Below are positions 53,976-62,080 of a stretch of DNA of 64,000 nt, piece by piece (position 1 is the first letter of the stretch; the number at the start of each line of letters is the position of its first letter). The notes under the pieces were generated by a model that was not told the DNA's origin, searched no databases, and saw only the letters and a list, made by a program, of their open reading frames with translations. The stretch is from Saccharibacillus sp. CPCC 101409 (GTDB lineage: Bacteria > Bacillota > Bacilli > Paenibacillales > Paenibacillaceae), in NCBI RefSeq assembly GCF_030518235.1, contig NZ_JAULSA010000001.1:954217-1018216 (forward strand). Direction: 5' to 3'. The position numbers and the translations under genes were made by a program.

Positions 53976-55640
53976 TTGAATTATACCCCGCGTTCCGGCA
54001 GCCGCAGCGAACGGGCCAAGACGGCCAAACGGCGCAAGCGCAGCAGGCTGCTGACGATCAATCTGACGCTGCTGGCCTTGATTCTCGCAGGAGCGGCGAT
54101 GCTGTATCGCCGCGAGCAAACGGCGCAGGAGAACCGCGCCGAAGCCGCCGCGCTGACCGCGGCGGCGGAGACGGAGGCCGCTGCGCAGGCCTCTGGGCAG
54201 TCCCCGGCGGACGAGACTTCGCCGTCCGCCCCGGCAGGGCCGTCCGCCGCTGCGCAGGCGGACGAAGAGCAGCCCGCCGCCGAGGCTTCGGCGGGCGAGG
54301 AAGGGCCGTCCGGCGCTGCGCAGCCGGACGGGCAGTCCCCGGCCGCAGGCGAGGCCGGGGCCGCGCCCGAAGGCGGCGGAGCCGCGGATTCCGCCGAAGC
54401 GAATCCGCCTCAGTCCGCCGCCGGCGCTGTCGGCGCGGCCGCTCCGGCGGCTGCGGGCAGCGCCGCCGAGCAAGAGCCGTCCGGCGCTGCGCAGCCGGAC
54501 GGGCAGTCCCCGGCCGAAGAAGAGGCCGGGAACGCGCCCGAAGGCGGCGAAGCCGCGGATTCCGCCGAGGCGAATCCGAGTTCGTCGGAAGCGGCCGCGG
54601 GCGATCCGCTCAAATCGTCCGCTCCCGCAAGCAGCGGCAAAGCGGCGGACAACTCGGCCGCTCCCGCAGCCGGCGGCAAATCAGCGGACTCGTCCGCCGT
54701 CGTCCGCATGAACTTTGCCGGAGACGTGATCTTCTCCGGCAAAGTCCAGTCGCTGCTGGAGCAGAAAGGCTACGATTATCCGTACGCCTATGTGAAGGAA
54801 CGGTTTAAAACCGACGATTTGACGGTTATTAACCTTGAAACGCCCGTTACCGCTTTGAACACGACGGGCGCGAACAAGTCGTTCGTCTTCAAGTCGCCGC
54901 CGGCCGCGCTCGGCCCGCTCAAGAACGCGGGGATCGACGTGGTCAATCTGGCGAACAACCATACGCTGGACCAGGGCGCGGACGCCCTGCTCGACACGAT
55001 CGCCAATCTGGACAAGAACGGCCTCGGCCATGTTGGCGCGGGCAAAGACGCGGACGCGGCTTACGCGCCCGTTTACGTCGAACGCCAAGGCGTCCGCATC
55101 GCGGTGGTCGGCGTCAGCCGGGTGCTGCCGGAGACGAGCTGGGCGGCCGGGCCGAACCATCCCGGCGCGGCCAGCGCTTACGATCCGGCCGCGGCGGCCC
55201 GCGCCGTGAAGGCGGCCAAAGAAAACGCCGACGTCGTAGTGGCCGTCGTCCACTGGGGCAAAGAGCGGGTCGATACGCCCGACGCCAACCAGACGACGCT
55301 TGCGCATACGATGATCGACGCGGGAGCGGATTTGATTATCGGCGGCCATGCCCATGTGCTGCAAGGATTCGAGCAGTACAAAGGCAAGTGGATCGCTTAC
55401 GGCACCGGGAACTTTATTTTTACCCGCTCGGCCACGGCGAAGACGTGGGAAACCGGCGTATTCCAGGCCGAATGCACCAAGAGCGGCGACTGCTCGCTGA
55501 CGCTCTCGCCTTACTGGGCCGAGCTGGGACAGCCGGTGCCGATGGAAGCCGCGGACGCGCAAAAGCTGCTTAAACGGATCGAAAGCCTGTCGCCGGGCGT
55601 GAAGATCGGCAGCGACGGCAGGGTGAGTGCGGCGAACTGA
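53976..55640 (+). CDS. CapA/PgsA-type metallophosphatase-fold protein
   Basis: Membrane-anchored surface protein of 554 residues: basic N-terminus, one membrane helix (about 25-43), a 200-residue Ala/Glu/Pro linker, then the PGA_cap domain from residue 245 (MNFAGDVIFSG, LVNLANNHTLDQGADAL-like core, VVHWGKE, IIGGHAHVLQG). The family is linked to poly-gamma-glutamate capsule synthesis, but no pgsB/capB or capC genes are adjacent. Start TTG 53976 has AAGGAGAACC upstream. The linker carries a direct duplication of 103 nt (54305-54407 and 54476-54578). Confidence 0.88.
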   Translation: MNYTPRSGSRSERAKTAKRRKRSRLLTINLTLLALILAGAAMLYRREQTAQENRAEAAALTAAAETEAAAQASGQSPADETSPSAPAGPSAAAQADEEQPAAEASAGEEGPSGAAQPDGQSPAAGEAGAAPEGGGAADSAEANPPQSAAGAVGAAAPAAAGSAAEQEPSGAAQPDGQSPAEEEAGNAPEGGEAADSAEANPSSSEAAAGDPLKSSAPASSGKAADNSAAPAAGGKSADSSAVVRMNFAGDVIFSGKVQSLLEQKGYDYPYAYVKERFKTDDLTVINLETPVTALNTTGANKSFVFKSPPAALGPLKNAGIDVVNLANNHTLDQGADALLDTIANLDKNGLGHVGAGKDADAAYAPVYVERQGVRIAVVGVSRVLPETSWAAGPNHPGAASAYDPAAAARAVKAAKENADVVVAVVHWGKERVDTPDANQTTLAHTMIDAGADLIIGGHAHVLQGFEQYKGKWIAYGTGNFIFTRSATAKTWETGVFQAECTKSGDCSLTLSPYWAELGQPVPMEAADAQKLLKRIESLSPGVKIGSDGRVSAAN

Positions 55641-55651
55641 GGAGAGATACC

Positions 55652-56428
55652 ATGCTGAACAATCCCTGCGTGGCGCACCGGGGCTTCTCCGGGGCCGCGC
55701 CCGAGAATACGCTGGCCGCGATCCGGCTGGCGATGAAGATCGAGGAAGTGAGCTGGATCGAGATTGACGTCCAGCTTACGCGCGACGGCGTGCCGGTGGT
55801 TATTCACGACTTCGTGCTCAACCGTACGACGAACGGCCGGGGTCCGGTGCGCGAACGCACGCTGGACGAGCTGCGGTCGATGGACGCCGGGCGCTGGAAA
55901 TCTTTTCTGTACGCAAACGAACGCATTCCGACGCTCGACGAAGTGCTGACCGAAGTAAAAGGACGGCTGAACGTCAATATCGAGCTCAAAACGAGCGAAA
56001 CGGGCTATGCCGGTCTTGCCGGCGCGGTCGTCTCGCTTGTGCGCAAACACAGCATGCAAAGCGACGTCTGTCTGACTTCGTTTGTTCCCGGCGCGCTGCT
56101 CGAAGCCCGCGAAGCGGACCCTTCGATCCGGCGCGGATTGATTATCGACGCGCTGCCGGCGGATCTGGCGCGGCGGCTGGACGACTGCGGCTGCACGCTG
56201 CTGTCGATCGGCTACGCGCGCGTGAACGCGGGCTTCGTGCGTTCGACGATCGAACGCGGGATCGATATCATGGTATGGACGGTGGACGGGACGCGCCGGA
56301 TGCGAGAACTCGCGTCCATGCATCCGAAGCTCATGCTCTGCACGAACCGTCCCGACCGCTGGCTGCTCGCCAGAAGGCTGCCGGAGATCGGCGAGCGCGC
56401 CCGCTGGCGGCGCTGGATCGGTTTTTAG
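55652..56428 (+). CDS. Glycerophosphodiester phosphodiesterase
   Basis: Hydrolyses glycerophosphodiesters to glycerol-3-phosphate. 258 residues, cytoplasmic. HRGFSGAAPENT holds the catalytic His, WIEIDVQLTRDGVPVVIHD the metal-binding Glu/Asp and the second His, and NIELKT the third acidic ligand. Start ATG 55652 has GAGGAGA upstream, 11 nt after the CapA-like stop, so the two genes are co-transcribed. Confidence 0.94.
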   Translation: MLNNPCVAHRGFSGAAPENTLAAIRLAMKIEEVSWIEIDVQLTRDGVPVVIHDFVLNRTTNGRGPVRERTLDELRSMDAGRWKSFLYANERIPTLDEVLTEVKGRLNVNIELKTSETGYAGLAGAVVSLVRKHSMQSDVCLTSFVPGALLEAREADPSIRRGLIIDALPADLARRLDDCGCTLLSIGYARVNAGFVRSTIERGIDIMVWTVDGTRRMRELASMHPKLMLCTNRPDRWLLARRLPEIGERARWRRWIGF

Positions 56429-56537
56429 CGAAGACGTTTCGTGTGCTTGATCCCTTTTTCGCACAAAGAAGATTTAGACTTACTCAACGCGTATGCTTAG
56501 GCGAGGCCAACTCTGATATAAAGGTGGTTGTTTACCG

Positions 56538-57158
56538 ATGATGGCTGTAACGAACGTGTACTGTGTAGGACGCAATTACAAAAAGCACGCCGAAGAGCTG
56601 GGCAACGACGTTCCGCAAGAACCGATGATCTTCCTCAAGCCTTCGCACGCGGTCTGCGCGCTGGACGGCGGAACGGTGGAACTGCCGAAGAGCAGCGGCG
56701 AGATCCACTACGAAACCGAACTCGTGCTGCGCATCGGCCGCGCGTATACGCCGGGCGTAACCGTGGACGAGATCGTGGCTTCGGTGGCGCTCGGCATCGA
56801 CTTTACGCTGCGCGACGTGCAGTCGGAGATCAAAGCCAAAGGCCATCCGTGGACGGCGGCCAAAGGCTTCAAGAACTCTGCCCCGCTGACCGAAGAAAGC
56901 AAATTTCCCGGTATCGAAGCGCTCAAAGACGTCTGGTTCTCGATGACCAAGAACGGCGAAACCGTGCAGCGCGGCAATATCGGCAGTATGATCTTCGACC
57001 TGCAAACGCTGATCGACCATATCGGGGAGCGCTACGGCCTGGACGAAGGCGACCTGATCTATACGGGCACGCCGGAAGGCGTGGGCCCGACCGTATCCGG
57101 CGATGTGCTGGAGCTGTTTTGGAACGATGAAAAAAGAGGCGGCTGCACCGTCGGGTAG
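56538..57158 (+). CDS. Fumarylacetoacetate hydrolase family protein
   Basis: Metal-dependent hydrolase/decarboxylase of 206 residues with the FAH C-terminal domain only. Metal ligands are likely Glu55 and Glu in IHYETELVLRIG and Asp in GIDFTLRDVQ. Bacillus YisK is a relative. Start ATG 56538 (or 56541) has AAAGGTGG upstream. It overlaps a long hairpin at its stop codon. Substrate unknown. Confidence 0.92.
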   Translation: MMAVTNVYCVGRNYKKHAEELGNDVPQEPMIFLKPSHAVCALDGGTVELPKSSGEIHYETELVLRIGRAYTPGVTVDEIVASVALGIDFTLRDVQSEIKAKGHPWTAAKGFKNSAPLTEESKFPGIEALKDVWFSMTKNGETVQRGNIGSMIFDLQTLIDHIGERYGLDEGDLIYTGTPEGVGPTVSGDVLELFWNDEKRGGCTVG

Positions 57159-57220
57159 AGCGCGTCTTCAAACGCCGAAAGCAGCGAAAAACGCACTTCG
57201 GCGAGTGTGAAGACGCGCTC
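57158..57220. other. Long two-layer hairpin without T-tract
   Basis: GAGCGCGTCTTC (57158-57169) pairs perfectly with GAAGACGCGCTC (57209-57220), and inside the loop CGCCGAA (57173) pairs with TTCGGCG (57197). It begins on the last base of the FAH-family stop codon. No T run follows, so classical termination is unlikely on either strand. Confidence 0.7.
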
Positions 57221-57260
57221 GGGACGGAAGCCGCTTCCGGACGGGGAGGCGTGTCATCAA

Positions 57261-58082
57261 GTGGATTGGATCATCGGAGCGATCGGCGCCTGCCTCGTGG
57301 CGGGAGCCGCTTACGCCAAACGGTCGCTGTCGGGCTCGGGCGCGATCGCGGCGATTGTGATGGGCACGATTTATTACGGAGCCGGCGATTTGTTCTGGTT
57401 CGGACTGCTGCTGCTCTTTTTTGTGACGTCGAGCGTACTGTCCAGGGTCAAGCAGGCGGAGAAAAGACAAGCCGAGCAGATGTATGAAAAAAGCGGCCGC
57501 CGCGACGCGATGCAGGTGTTCGCCAACGGCGGAATCGGCATGGCGCTGTGTCTGTGCAATTACTGGCTGCCTTCGCCCGTGTGGTTCGGCTTGTTCGTTG
57601 GCGTAATGGCGACGGTTACGGCCGATACGTGGGCGACCGAGTGGGGCAGCCTGAGCCGCAAACCGCCGCGCTCCGTCGTGACGTGGAAGCCGCTGCCCGC
57701 GGGCACGTCCGGCGGGGTATCGCTGCGCGGCACGGCCGCTTCGGCCGTCGGCGCGGGCATGATCGGCGCGGCCGCGGCCGTGCTGCTGGGTTGGACGGGG
57801 ACCGGGCCGGATATTCCGCTCTGGCAGTGGATTCCGGCCGGCCTGGTCGGGGGCACGCTCGGCGCGCTGACGGATTCGTATCTGGGCGCGACGGTGCAGG
57901 TGATGTACCGCTGCCCGTCGTGCGGCAAACTCGTCGAGACCCGGCAGCACTGCGGAACGCCGACCGTGCGCGAACGCGGGCTGTCTGTTATGAACAACGA
58001 TGCCGTGAACCTCATGTCTTCCGTGTGCGGCGGAGCGCTTGCGCTCGGCATGCTGACGCTGGCGGGGAGGTGGTTCGGATGA
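57261..58082 (+). CDS. DUF92 integral membrane protein
   Basis: Polytopic membrane protein of 273 residues with about seven hydrophobic segments. DUF92 hallmarks are KRSLSGSGAIAAIVMG near the start, TADTWATEWG (about 137-146), and GGTLGALTDSYLGATVQ near the end. A CPSCGKLVETRQHCGT loop may bind metal. Relatives in plants/archaea are linked to prenyl-alcohol kinase activity; the role here is unknown. Start GTG 57261 has GGGGAGGC upstream. Confidence 0.85.
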   Translation: MDWIIGAIGACLVAGAAYAKRSLSGSGAIAAIVMGTIYYGAGDLFWFGLLLLFFVTSSVLSRVKQAEKRQAEQMYEKSGRRDAMQVFANGGIGMALCLCNYWLPSPVWFGLFVGVMATVTADTWATEWGSLSRKPPRSVVTWKPLPAGTSGGVSLRGTAASAVGAGMIGAAAAVLLGWTGTGPDIPLWQWIPAGLVGGTLGALTDSYLGATVQVMYRCPSCGKLVETRQHCGTPTVRERGLSVMNNDAVNLMSSVCGGALALGMLTLAGRWFG

Positions 58083-58657
58083 GCGCCGCGCAGAGCGAGA
58101 AGTACGAGGCGATCCTGGATGCGGCTTTCGAGATTTTCGGCAAAAAAGGGTTTTACGACACCAAAATTTCCGAGATCACCGAACATGCGGGCATTGCCAA
58201 AGGGACCATGTATTTGTATTTTAAAAGCAAGGAAGAATTGTTCGCGGCCGTAACCGAGCGGGATTGGGAACAGTTTATGGGCGATCTGCTGTTCCGGCTC
58301 AAAGGCGCGGACGGTCTGTCCGACCAACTGGAGCGGATCGCTTCGCATCACCTCGAATATTATTACGAACGCAAAGCGCATACCAAACTGTTTTTCCGCA
58401 CGCCCAACAACGATCCCCAGCTGATGACGATCATGCAGCGGTTTCTGGAACGTTATATGCAGACGGTGCTGGATGTGCTGAAAGATAGCGGCCTGCCGGA
58501 CGCCGACTTTTATGCCAAAGCGTATATCGGCATGCTGGATCGCTTGAAGATGGATATTTTATTCGAAAACGGGCTGACGCGCAAAGCGCTGGAGCACCGG
58601 GTGACGCTGACCGTCCGGCTGTTTATGCACGGCTGCGAACCGGAGATGAACGGCTGA
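58079..58657 (+). CDS. TetR/AcrR family regulator
   Basis: Repressor of 192 residues. HTH about 8-55 (ILDAAFEIFGKKGFYDTKISEITEHAGIAKGTMYLYFKSKEELF). The C-terminal TetR domain is of the YsiA/FadR-like type (FLERYMQTVLDVLKDSG). Start ATG 58079 overlaps the DUF92 stop (ATGA) with GGGGAGG upstream. Function may be control of fatty-acid or membrane genes (inference); no target site was identified. Confidence 0.88.
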   Translation: MSAAQSEKYEAILDAAFEIFGKKGFYDTKISEITEHAGIAKGTMYLYFKSKEELFAAVTERDWEQFMGDLLFRLKGADGLSDQLERIASHHLEYYYERKAHTKLFFRTPNNDPQLMTIMQRFLERYMQTVLDVLKDSGLPDADFYAKAYIGMLDRLKMDILFENGLTRKALEHRVTLTVRLFMHGCEPEMNG

Positions 58658-58667
58658 ACGATAACGT

Positions 58668-58701
58668 CCGGACCTTTCGCGGCTTGCGGAGGTCCGGTTT
58701 T
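58668..58701 (+). terminator. Rho-independent terminator after the TetR gene
   Basis: CCGGACC pairs with GGTCCGG, followed by T4, directly upstream of the uup ribosome site. Confidence 0.75.
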
Positions 58702-58723
58702 GATAAAGGGGAGTTGTGCGGCG

Positions 58724-60691
58724 ATGAATATCATGACCGTTGAACAAATATCGAAAAGCTACGGGGAAAAAGTGCTGTTCGACCGCGCGTCGTTCGGCAT
58801 GGAAGACCAGGACAAGATCGGCGTGGTCGGCGTGAACGGGACCGGCAAATCGACGTTCCTGAAAGTGATCGCGGGTATCGAGAAGCCGGACGAAGGCCAG
58901 GTGGTCAAAGGAAACGGGATTCGCATCCGCTATCTGGCGCAGAATCCGGACTTCGATCCCGAGCTGAACGTGCTGGAGCAGGTGCTCCAGGGCGAAGGCG
59001 AAGAACTGCGCGCGGTGCGGCTGTATACGGAAGCCGCCGCGCGGCTGGAAGATCGGCCCGATTCGGCGGAACTTCAGCAGGAACTGCTCAAAGCCGGGCA
59101 GGAGCTGGATCGCCTGGGCGCCTGGAGCATCGAAAGCGAAGCGAAAAGCGTGCTGTCCAAGCTGGGTATCGACCGTTTCGAAGCGAAAATGGGCACGCTG
59201 TCCGGCGGGCAGCGCAAACGGGTGGCGCTTGCGGCCGCATTGGTCCAGCCGTCCGAGCTGCTGATCCTGGACGAGCCTACCAACCATATCGACTCCGAAT
59301 CGGTGGCCTGGCTGGAAACGTATCTCAAAAAGCGGCGCGGCGCACTGCTCATGGTCACGCACGATCGCTACTTCCTCGACCGGGTCGCCGACGTGATGCT
59401 GGAGCTGGATTACGGCAAACTGCACCGGTATACGGCAAACTATTCGCGCTTCCTCGAACTCAAAGCGGAACGCGAAGACCGCGAAGCGGCGTCCGAAGAC
59501 AAGCGGCAGAACCTGCTGCGCAAAGAGCTGGCCTGGATTCGGCGCGGCGCCAAAGCCCGTTCGACCAAGCAGAAAGCGCGGATCGAGCGTTTCGAACAGC
59601 TGCAGGGCGACAAGCCGCAGCAAAAAGCGGACAATCTCGAAATAGCGGCGCTGTCGTCGCGGCTCGGCCGCAAGATTATGGAGTTCGACGCCGTCAGCAA
59701 ATCGCTGGGCGGACGCCTGCTGATCGACAAGCTGACGTATATGGCCGTGCCGGGCGACCGGATCGGCATCGTCGGACCGAACGGCCGGGGCAAGTCCACG
59801 CTGCTGAACCTGATCGCCGGCGACTTGACGCCGGACAGCGGCATGATCGATTCCGGCAGCACCGTGAAAGTCGGGTATTTCCGCCAGGAACCGGCCGAGA
59901 TGGACGAGTCCATGCGGGCGATCGATTACATCAAAGAAGCCGCGGAAACGGTCAAAACGGACGAAGGCACGATCACCGCTTCGCAGATGCTGGAGCGCTT
60001 CCTGTTCACCCCGACCGCCCAGTGGACCCCGATCGGCAAGCTGTCCGGCGGCGAACGCCGACGCCTGTATCTGCTGCGAATCCTGATCGCCGCGCCGAAC
60101 GTCCTGCTGCTCGACGAACCGACCAACGACCTGGACATCCAGACGCTGACCGTGCTGGAAGATTATCTGGACGATTTCCCCGGCGTTGTCGTTACCGTGT
60201 CCCACGACCGGTATTTCCTCGACCGGGTGTGCGAGAAGCTGTTTGCGTTCGAAGGCGGCGGCAGAATTGCGATCCACGCCGGGAACTACAGCGAGTATAT
60301 GGAGCGTACCGGCGGACTGGGGTTGAAAGAAGAGTCTTCGACTTCCCGGAATCTGAGCAGCCCGGGCGGCGGCGATTCGGCTAATACGGGATCTTCCGCG
60401 CCCGCAGCCAACGGGCCGGATGCTTCCGGCGCGGCTCAAGCTTCGGGCAAGAAGCCCAAGTTCACCTACAAAGAGCAGCGCGAGTTCGAAACGATCGACG
60501 CCTCGATCGAAGAAGCCGAACAGAAACTGACCGACCTCGCCGCCGAAATGGAACGCTCCTCCAGCGATTCCGCCAAGCTCCAGGAACTAATGCAGAACCA
60601 GCAGGCGGCCGAAGCGAAACTGGAAGAGCTGATGGAACGCTGGACCTACCTGAACGAGCTTGCGGAGCAGATCGAGCAGGCGAAGGGGTAA
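58724..60691 (+). CDS. uup: ABC-F ATPase, Uup type
   Basis: Soluble double-ABC ATPase of 655 residues with a C-terminal coiled coil. First Walker A GVNGTGKST and signature LSGGQRKRVALA; second GPNGRGKSTLL and LSGGERRRLYLL; the linker between the domains is of ABC-F type. The C-terminal 100 residues (FTYKEQREFETIDAS to AEQIEQ) are the Uup DNA-binding/coiled-coil domain. Start ATG 58724 has GGGGAG upstream. Uup is proposed to resolve branched DNA structures, of interest beside the cassette array but ordinary for this genome. Confidence 0.93.
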   Translation: MNIMTVEQISKSYGEKVLFDRASFGMEDQDKIGVVGVNGTGKSTFLKVIAGIEKPDEGQVVKGNGIRIRYLAQNPDFDPELNVLEQVLQGEGEELRAVRLYTEAAARLEDRPDSAELQQELLKAGQELDRLGAWSIESEAKSVLSKLGIDRFEAKMGTLSGGQRKRVALAAALVQPSELLILDEPTNHIDSESVAWLETYLKKRRGALLMVTHDRYFLDRVADVMLELDYGKLHRYTANYSRFLELKAEREDREAASEDKRQNLLRKELAWIRRGAKARSTKQKARIERFEQLQGDKPQQKADNLEIAALSSRLGRKIMEFDAVSKSLGGRLLIDKLTYMAVPGDRIGIVGPNGRGKSTLLNLIAGDLTPDSGMIDSGSTVKVGYFRQEPAEMDESMRAIDYIKEAAETVKTDEGTITASQMLERFLFTPTAQWTPIGKLSGGERRRLYLLRILIAAPNVLLLDEPTNDLDIQTLTVLEDYLDDFPGVVVTVSHDRYFLDRVCEKLFAFEGGGRIAIHAGNYSEYMERTGGLGLKEESSTSRNLSSPGGGDSANTGSSAPAANGPDASGAAQASGKKPKFTYKEQREFETIDASIEEAEQKLTDLAAEMERSSSDSAKLQELMQNQQAAEAKLEELMERWTYLNELAEQIEQAKG

Positions 60692-60728
60692 GAAATTTTA
60701 GGAATAGGATTTAGATTTTGAAAAACAG

Positions 60729-60766
60729 AAGGCCTTGAGATGGAATATCATCTTGAGGCCTTTTTT
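60729..60766 (+). terminator. Rho-independent terminator after uup
   Basis: AAGGCCTTGAGATG pairs with CATCTTGAGGCCTT (two mismatches), followed by T-rich tail. The stretch 60770-60912 has no gene; only the left junction below was recognised. Confidence 0.8.
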
Positions 60767-60912
60767 ATATAAGATCCCGGATTCTCTAAATTTCCATTTG
60801 ATGATAAAATGGGGAGGTAAGTGAGTGAATTCGGGAATACCACGAGATGGGATGTATTTGGGAAGTTCGAGGATAGGTGAGTGTAGGAGGGATTTACGAA
60901 GTTCAGGAATAA

Positions 60913-60923
60913 GACGTTATCTG
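60913..60923 (+). other. Left junction of the cassette array (attI-like or lost-site remnant)
   Basis: GACGTTATCTG. GTTATCTG is the exact reverse complement of CAGATAAC that opens element 1 at 61174, as expected for the crossover end of cassette 1. The bases before it (GGAATAAGAC) resemble the right ends of the other elements (GAATACAG-GAAC). No cloverleaf precedes it, so it would correspond to an attI-like site or a truncated one. Confidence 0.6.
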
Positions 60924-61173
60924 TAACTCCTGAAGGACAGGAAAGAATAAATTTGAATAAACGAAATCAGCAGGGCCGGGAAGAAGACTCGAAGAAGAAG
61001 AGGCCACGGCACTGAAAACACAGAGGAAAAGCATGCCAGATGAACGATCAAGGATGAAGAGGCAGAGGCATTTGAAAGACAGGGGAAGGGCATACCGGGA
61101 TGAAGATTCAAAGAAGCAGACACCACGGCACTTGAAATCATTTAGACAGAGGATTCGAAGAAGTCAGGAGCAC
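60917..61173 (+). other. Cassette 1 body, no convincing gene
   Basis: A purine-rich stretch with an imperfect tandem repeat of about 60 nt (three units around CCACGGCACTTGAAA and GAGGCAGAGGCATTTGAAA). An open frame from 61033 runs straight through element 1 into cassette 2 and is not called. It may be an RNA or a decayed gene. Confidence 0.5.
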
Positions 61174-61268
61174 CAGATAACATCATATTCACGCTGCGGA
61201 CATACGTCCTTGATCCGGCATTTGCCGGATACTCAGCATACGCTGAGTCGTGAATACAGTGAACGTTA
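61174..61268 (+). repeat. attC-like cloverleaf element 1
   Basis: TAAC...GTTA ends; outer stem TATTCACG/CGTGAATA; hairpins GGAC-ATAC-GTCC, ATCCGGC-ATTT-GCCGGAT and CTCAGC-ATAC-GCTGAG. Confidence 0.85.
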
Positions 61269-61275
61269 TAAGAAC

Positions 61276-61422
61276 ATGAAATTCGACGGAAGAACAAGGA
61301 TAGGGAAAGAACGAAGAGAACGGGAAGTGGATTCACGCGAATCTTGGATTAGAAGTTTAGAAGCGCCAAAGCGTGTACGTTTCCATCCGGAAACTGATCC
61401 ATCGAGAAGGAATGCGGATTGA
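61276..61422 (+). CDS. Small basic protein of cassette 2 (48 aa), uncertain
   Basis: Frame of 48 codons beginning MKFDGRTRIGKERRERE and ending FHPETDPSRRNAD. Highly charged and without known relatives. No ribosome site precedes the ATG (TAAGAAC only), and the ATG lies just 8 bases after the crossover point. The same frame occurs at 62808 with one residue changed. It may be noncoding. Confidence 0.4.
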   Translation: MKFDGRTRIGKERREREVDSRESWIRSLEAPKRVRFHPETDPSRRNAD

Positions 61423-61507
61423 CTGAGAGAAGAAGGTGCGCTTCCATCCGGAAGCAGACTGGATTGGAGTTTGTGGGAGAAGGCAGAGAAGCCCGTCGAT
61501 TTCACGA

Positions 61508-61603
61508 CATATAACAAAATATTCACGCGGCGAGCCATACGGCTCTGGGTCTGGCAGTCGCCAGACACTCGACATCCGTCGAGTCGTGAATACGGTAACG
61601 TTA
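61508..61603 (+). repeat. attC-like cloverleaf element 2
   Basis: Outer stem TATTCACG/CGTGAATA; hairpins GAGCC-ATAC-GGCTC, GTCTGGC-AGTC-GCCAGAC and CTCGAC-ATCC-GTCGAG. Identical to element 5. Confidence 0.87.
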
Positions 61604-61952
61604 TATGCAACCTGCAAGGCAGATAAAGATTGGAGAAAGATTAGTTGACAAGACGCCGAGTTCCCGATCGGCGTTTTTGGTTTAGGGTTAAAACATTGAA
61701 TACATAAGAGCAAAGGGAATTTTTCAAGAATGTAGAGCGATTAAGGGATCAGATTTGACACAAGAAGCACAAGGTCGCTTCGGATCGATCGAACATTTCA
61801 AAAAAAGAAAGGGAAAGAAGTTTTAAACAAAAGACATTGGAAAAGCGTGTGAGAAAAGCTAAAAAAAACATTGTGGAAAGATAGGAAGAAAGCATAGAAT
61901 TAAATAAGGAAAAGATCGAATAAGATTAAGAGAATTTGGAAGGTCACAGGCA
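61604..61952 (+). other. Cassette 3 body, no gene
   Basis: AT-rich with no frame longer than a few dozen codons and many stops. It contains a terminator at 61654. A short transcribed RNA from the 5' end to that terminator is possible, or a dead cassette. Confidence 0.5.
61654..61678 (+). terminator. Terminator inside cassette 3
   Basis: CGCCGA pairs with TCGGCG around an 8-nt loop, then T5. It would limit read-through from upstream cassettes into downstream ones. Confidence 0.75.
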
Positions 61953-62047
61953 GCATATAACATAATATTCACGCTGCGGACATTCGTCCTTGACCCGGCA
62001 TACACCGGACACTCGACATGCGTCGAGTCGTGAATACAGGAACGTTA
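61953..62047 (+). repeat. attC-like cloverleaf element 3
   Basis: Outer stem TATTCACG/CGTGAATA; hairpins GGAC-ATTC-GTCC, a weakened middle one (CCGG-CATACA-CCGG) and CTCGAC-ATGC-GTCGAG. The arm GCATATAAC opens it; GTTAGGCG follows at the right end. Confidence 0.85.
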
Positions 62048-62080
62048 GGCGAAATCATTATAAGGAGGAACAGTCAAAGA

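Noticed and set aside
53976..55640. Poly-gamma-glutamate capsule operon
   Set aside because: Only the CapA-like gene is present; no capB or capC homologs are next to it.
61033..61422. 129-codon frame spanning element 1 into cassette 2
   Set aside because: It crosses a structured recombination element and has no ribosome site; only the 48-codon end in cassette 2 was kept, at low confidence.
61266..61610. Reverse-strand frames of 114-118 codons over cassette 2, and similar ones over cassette 5
   Set aside because: They read through the cloverleaf element and oppose all cassette genes; no start signal. They are mirror frames of a palindromic repeat.
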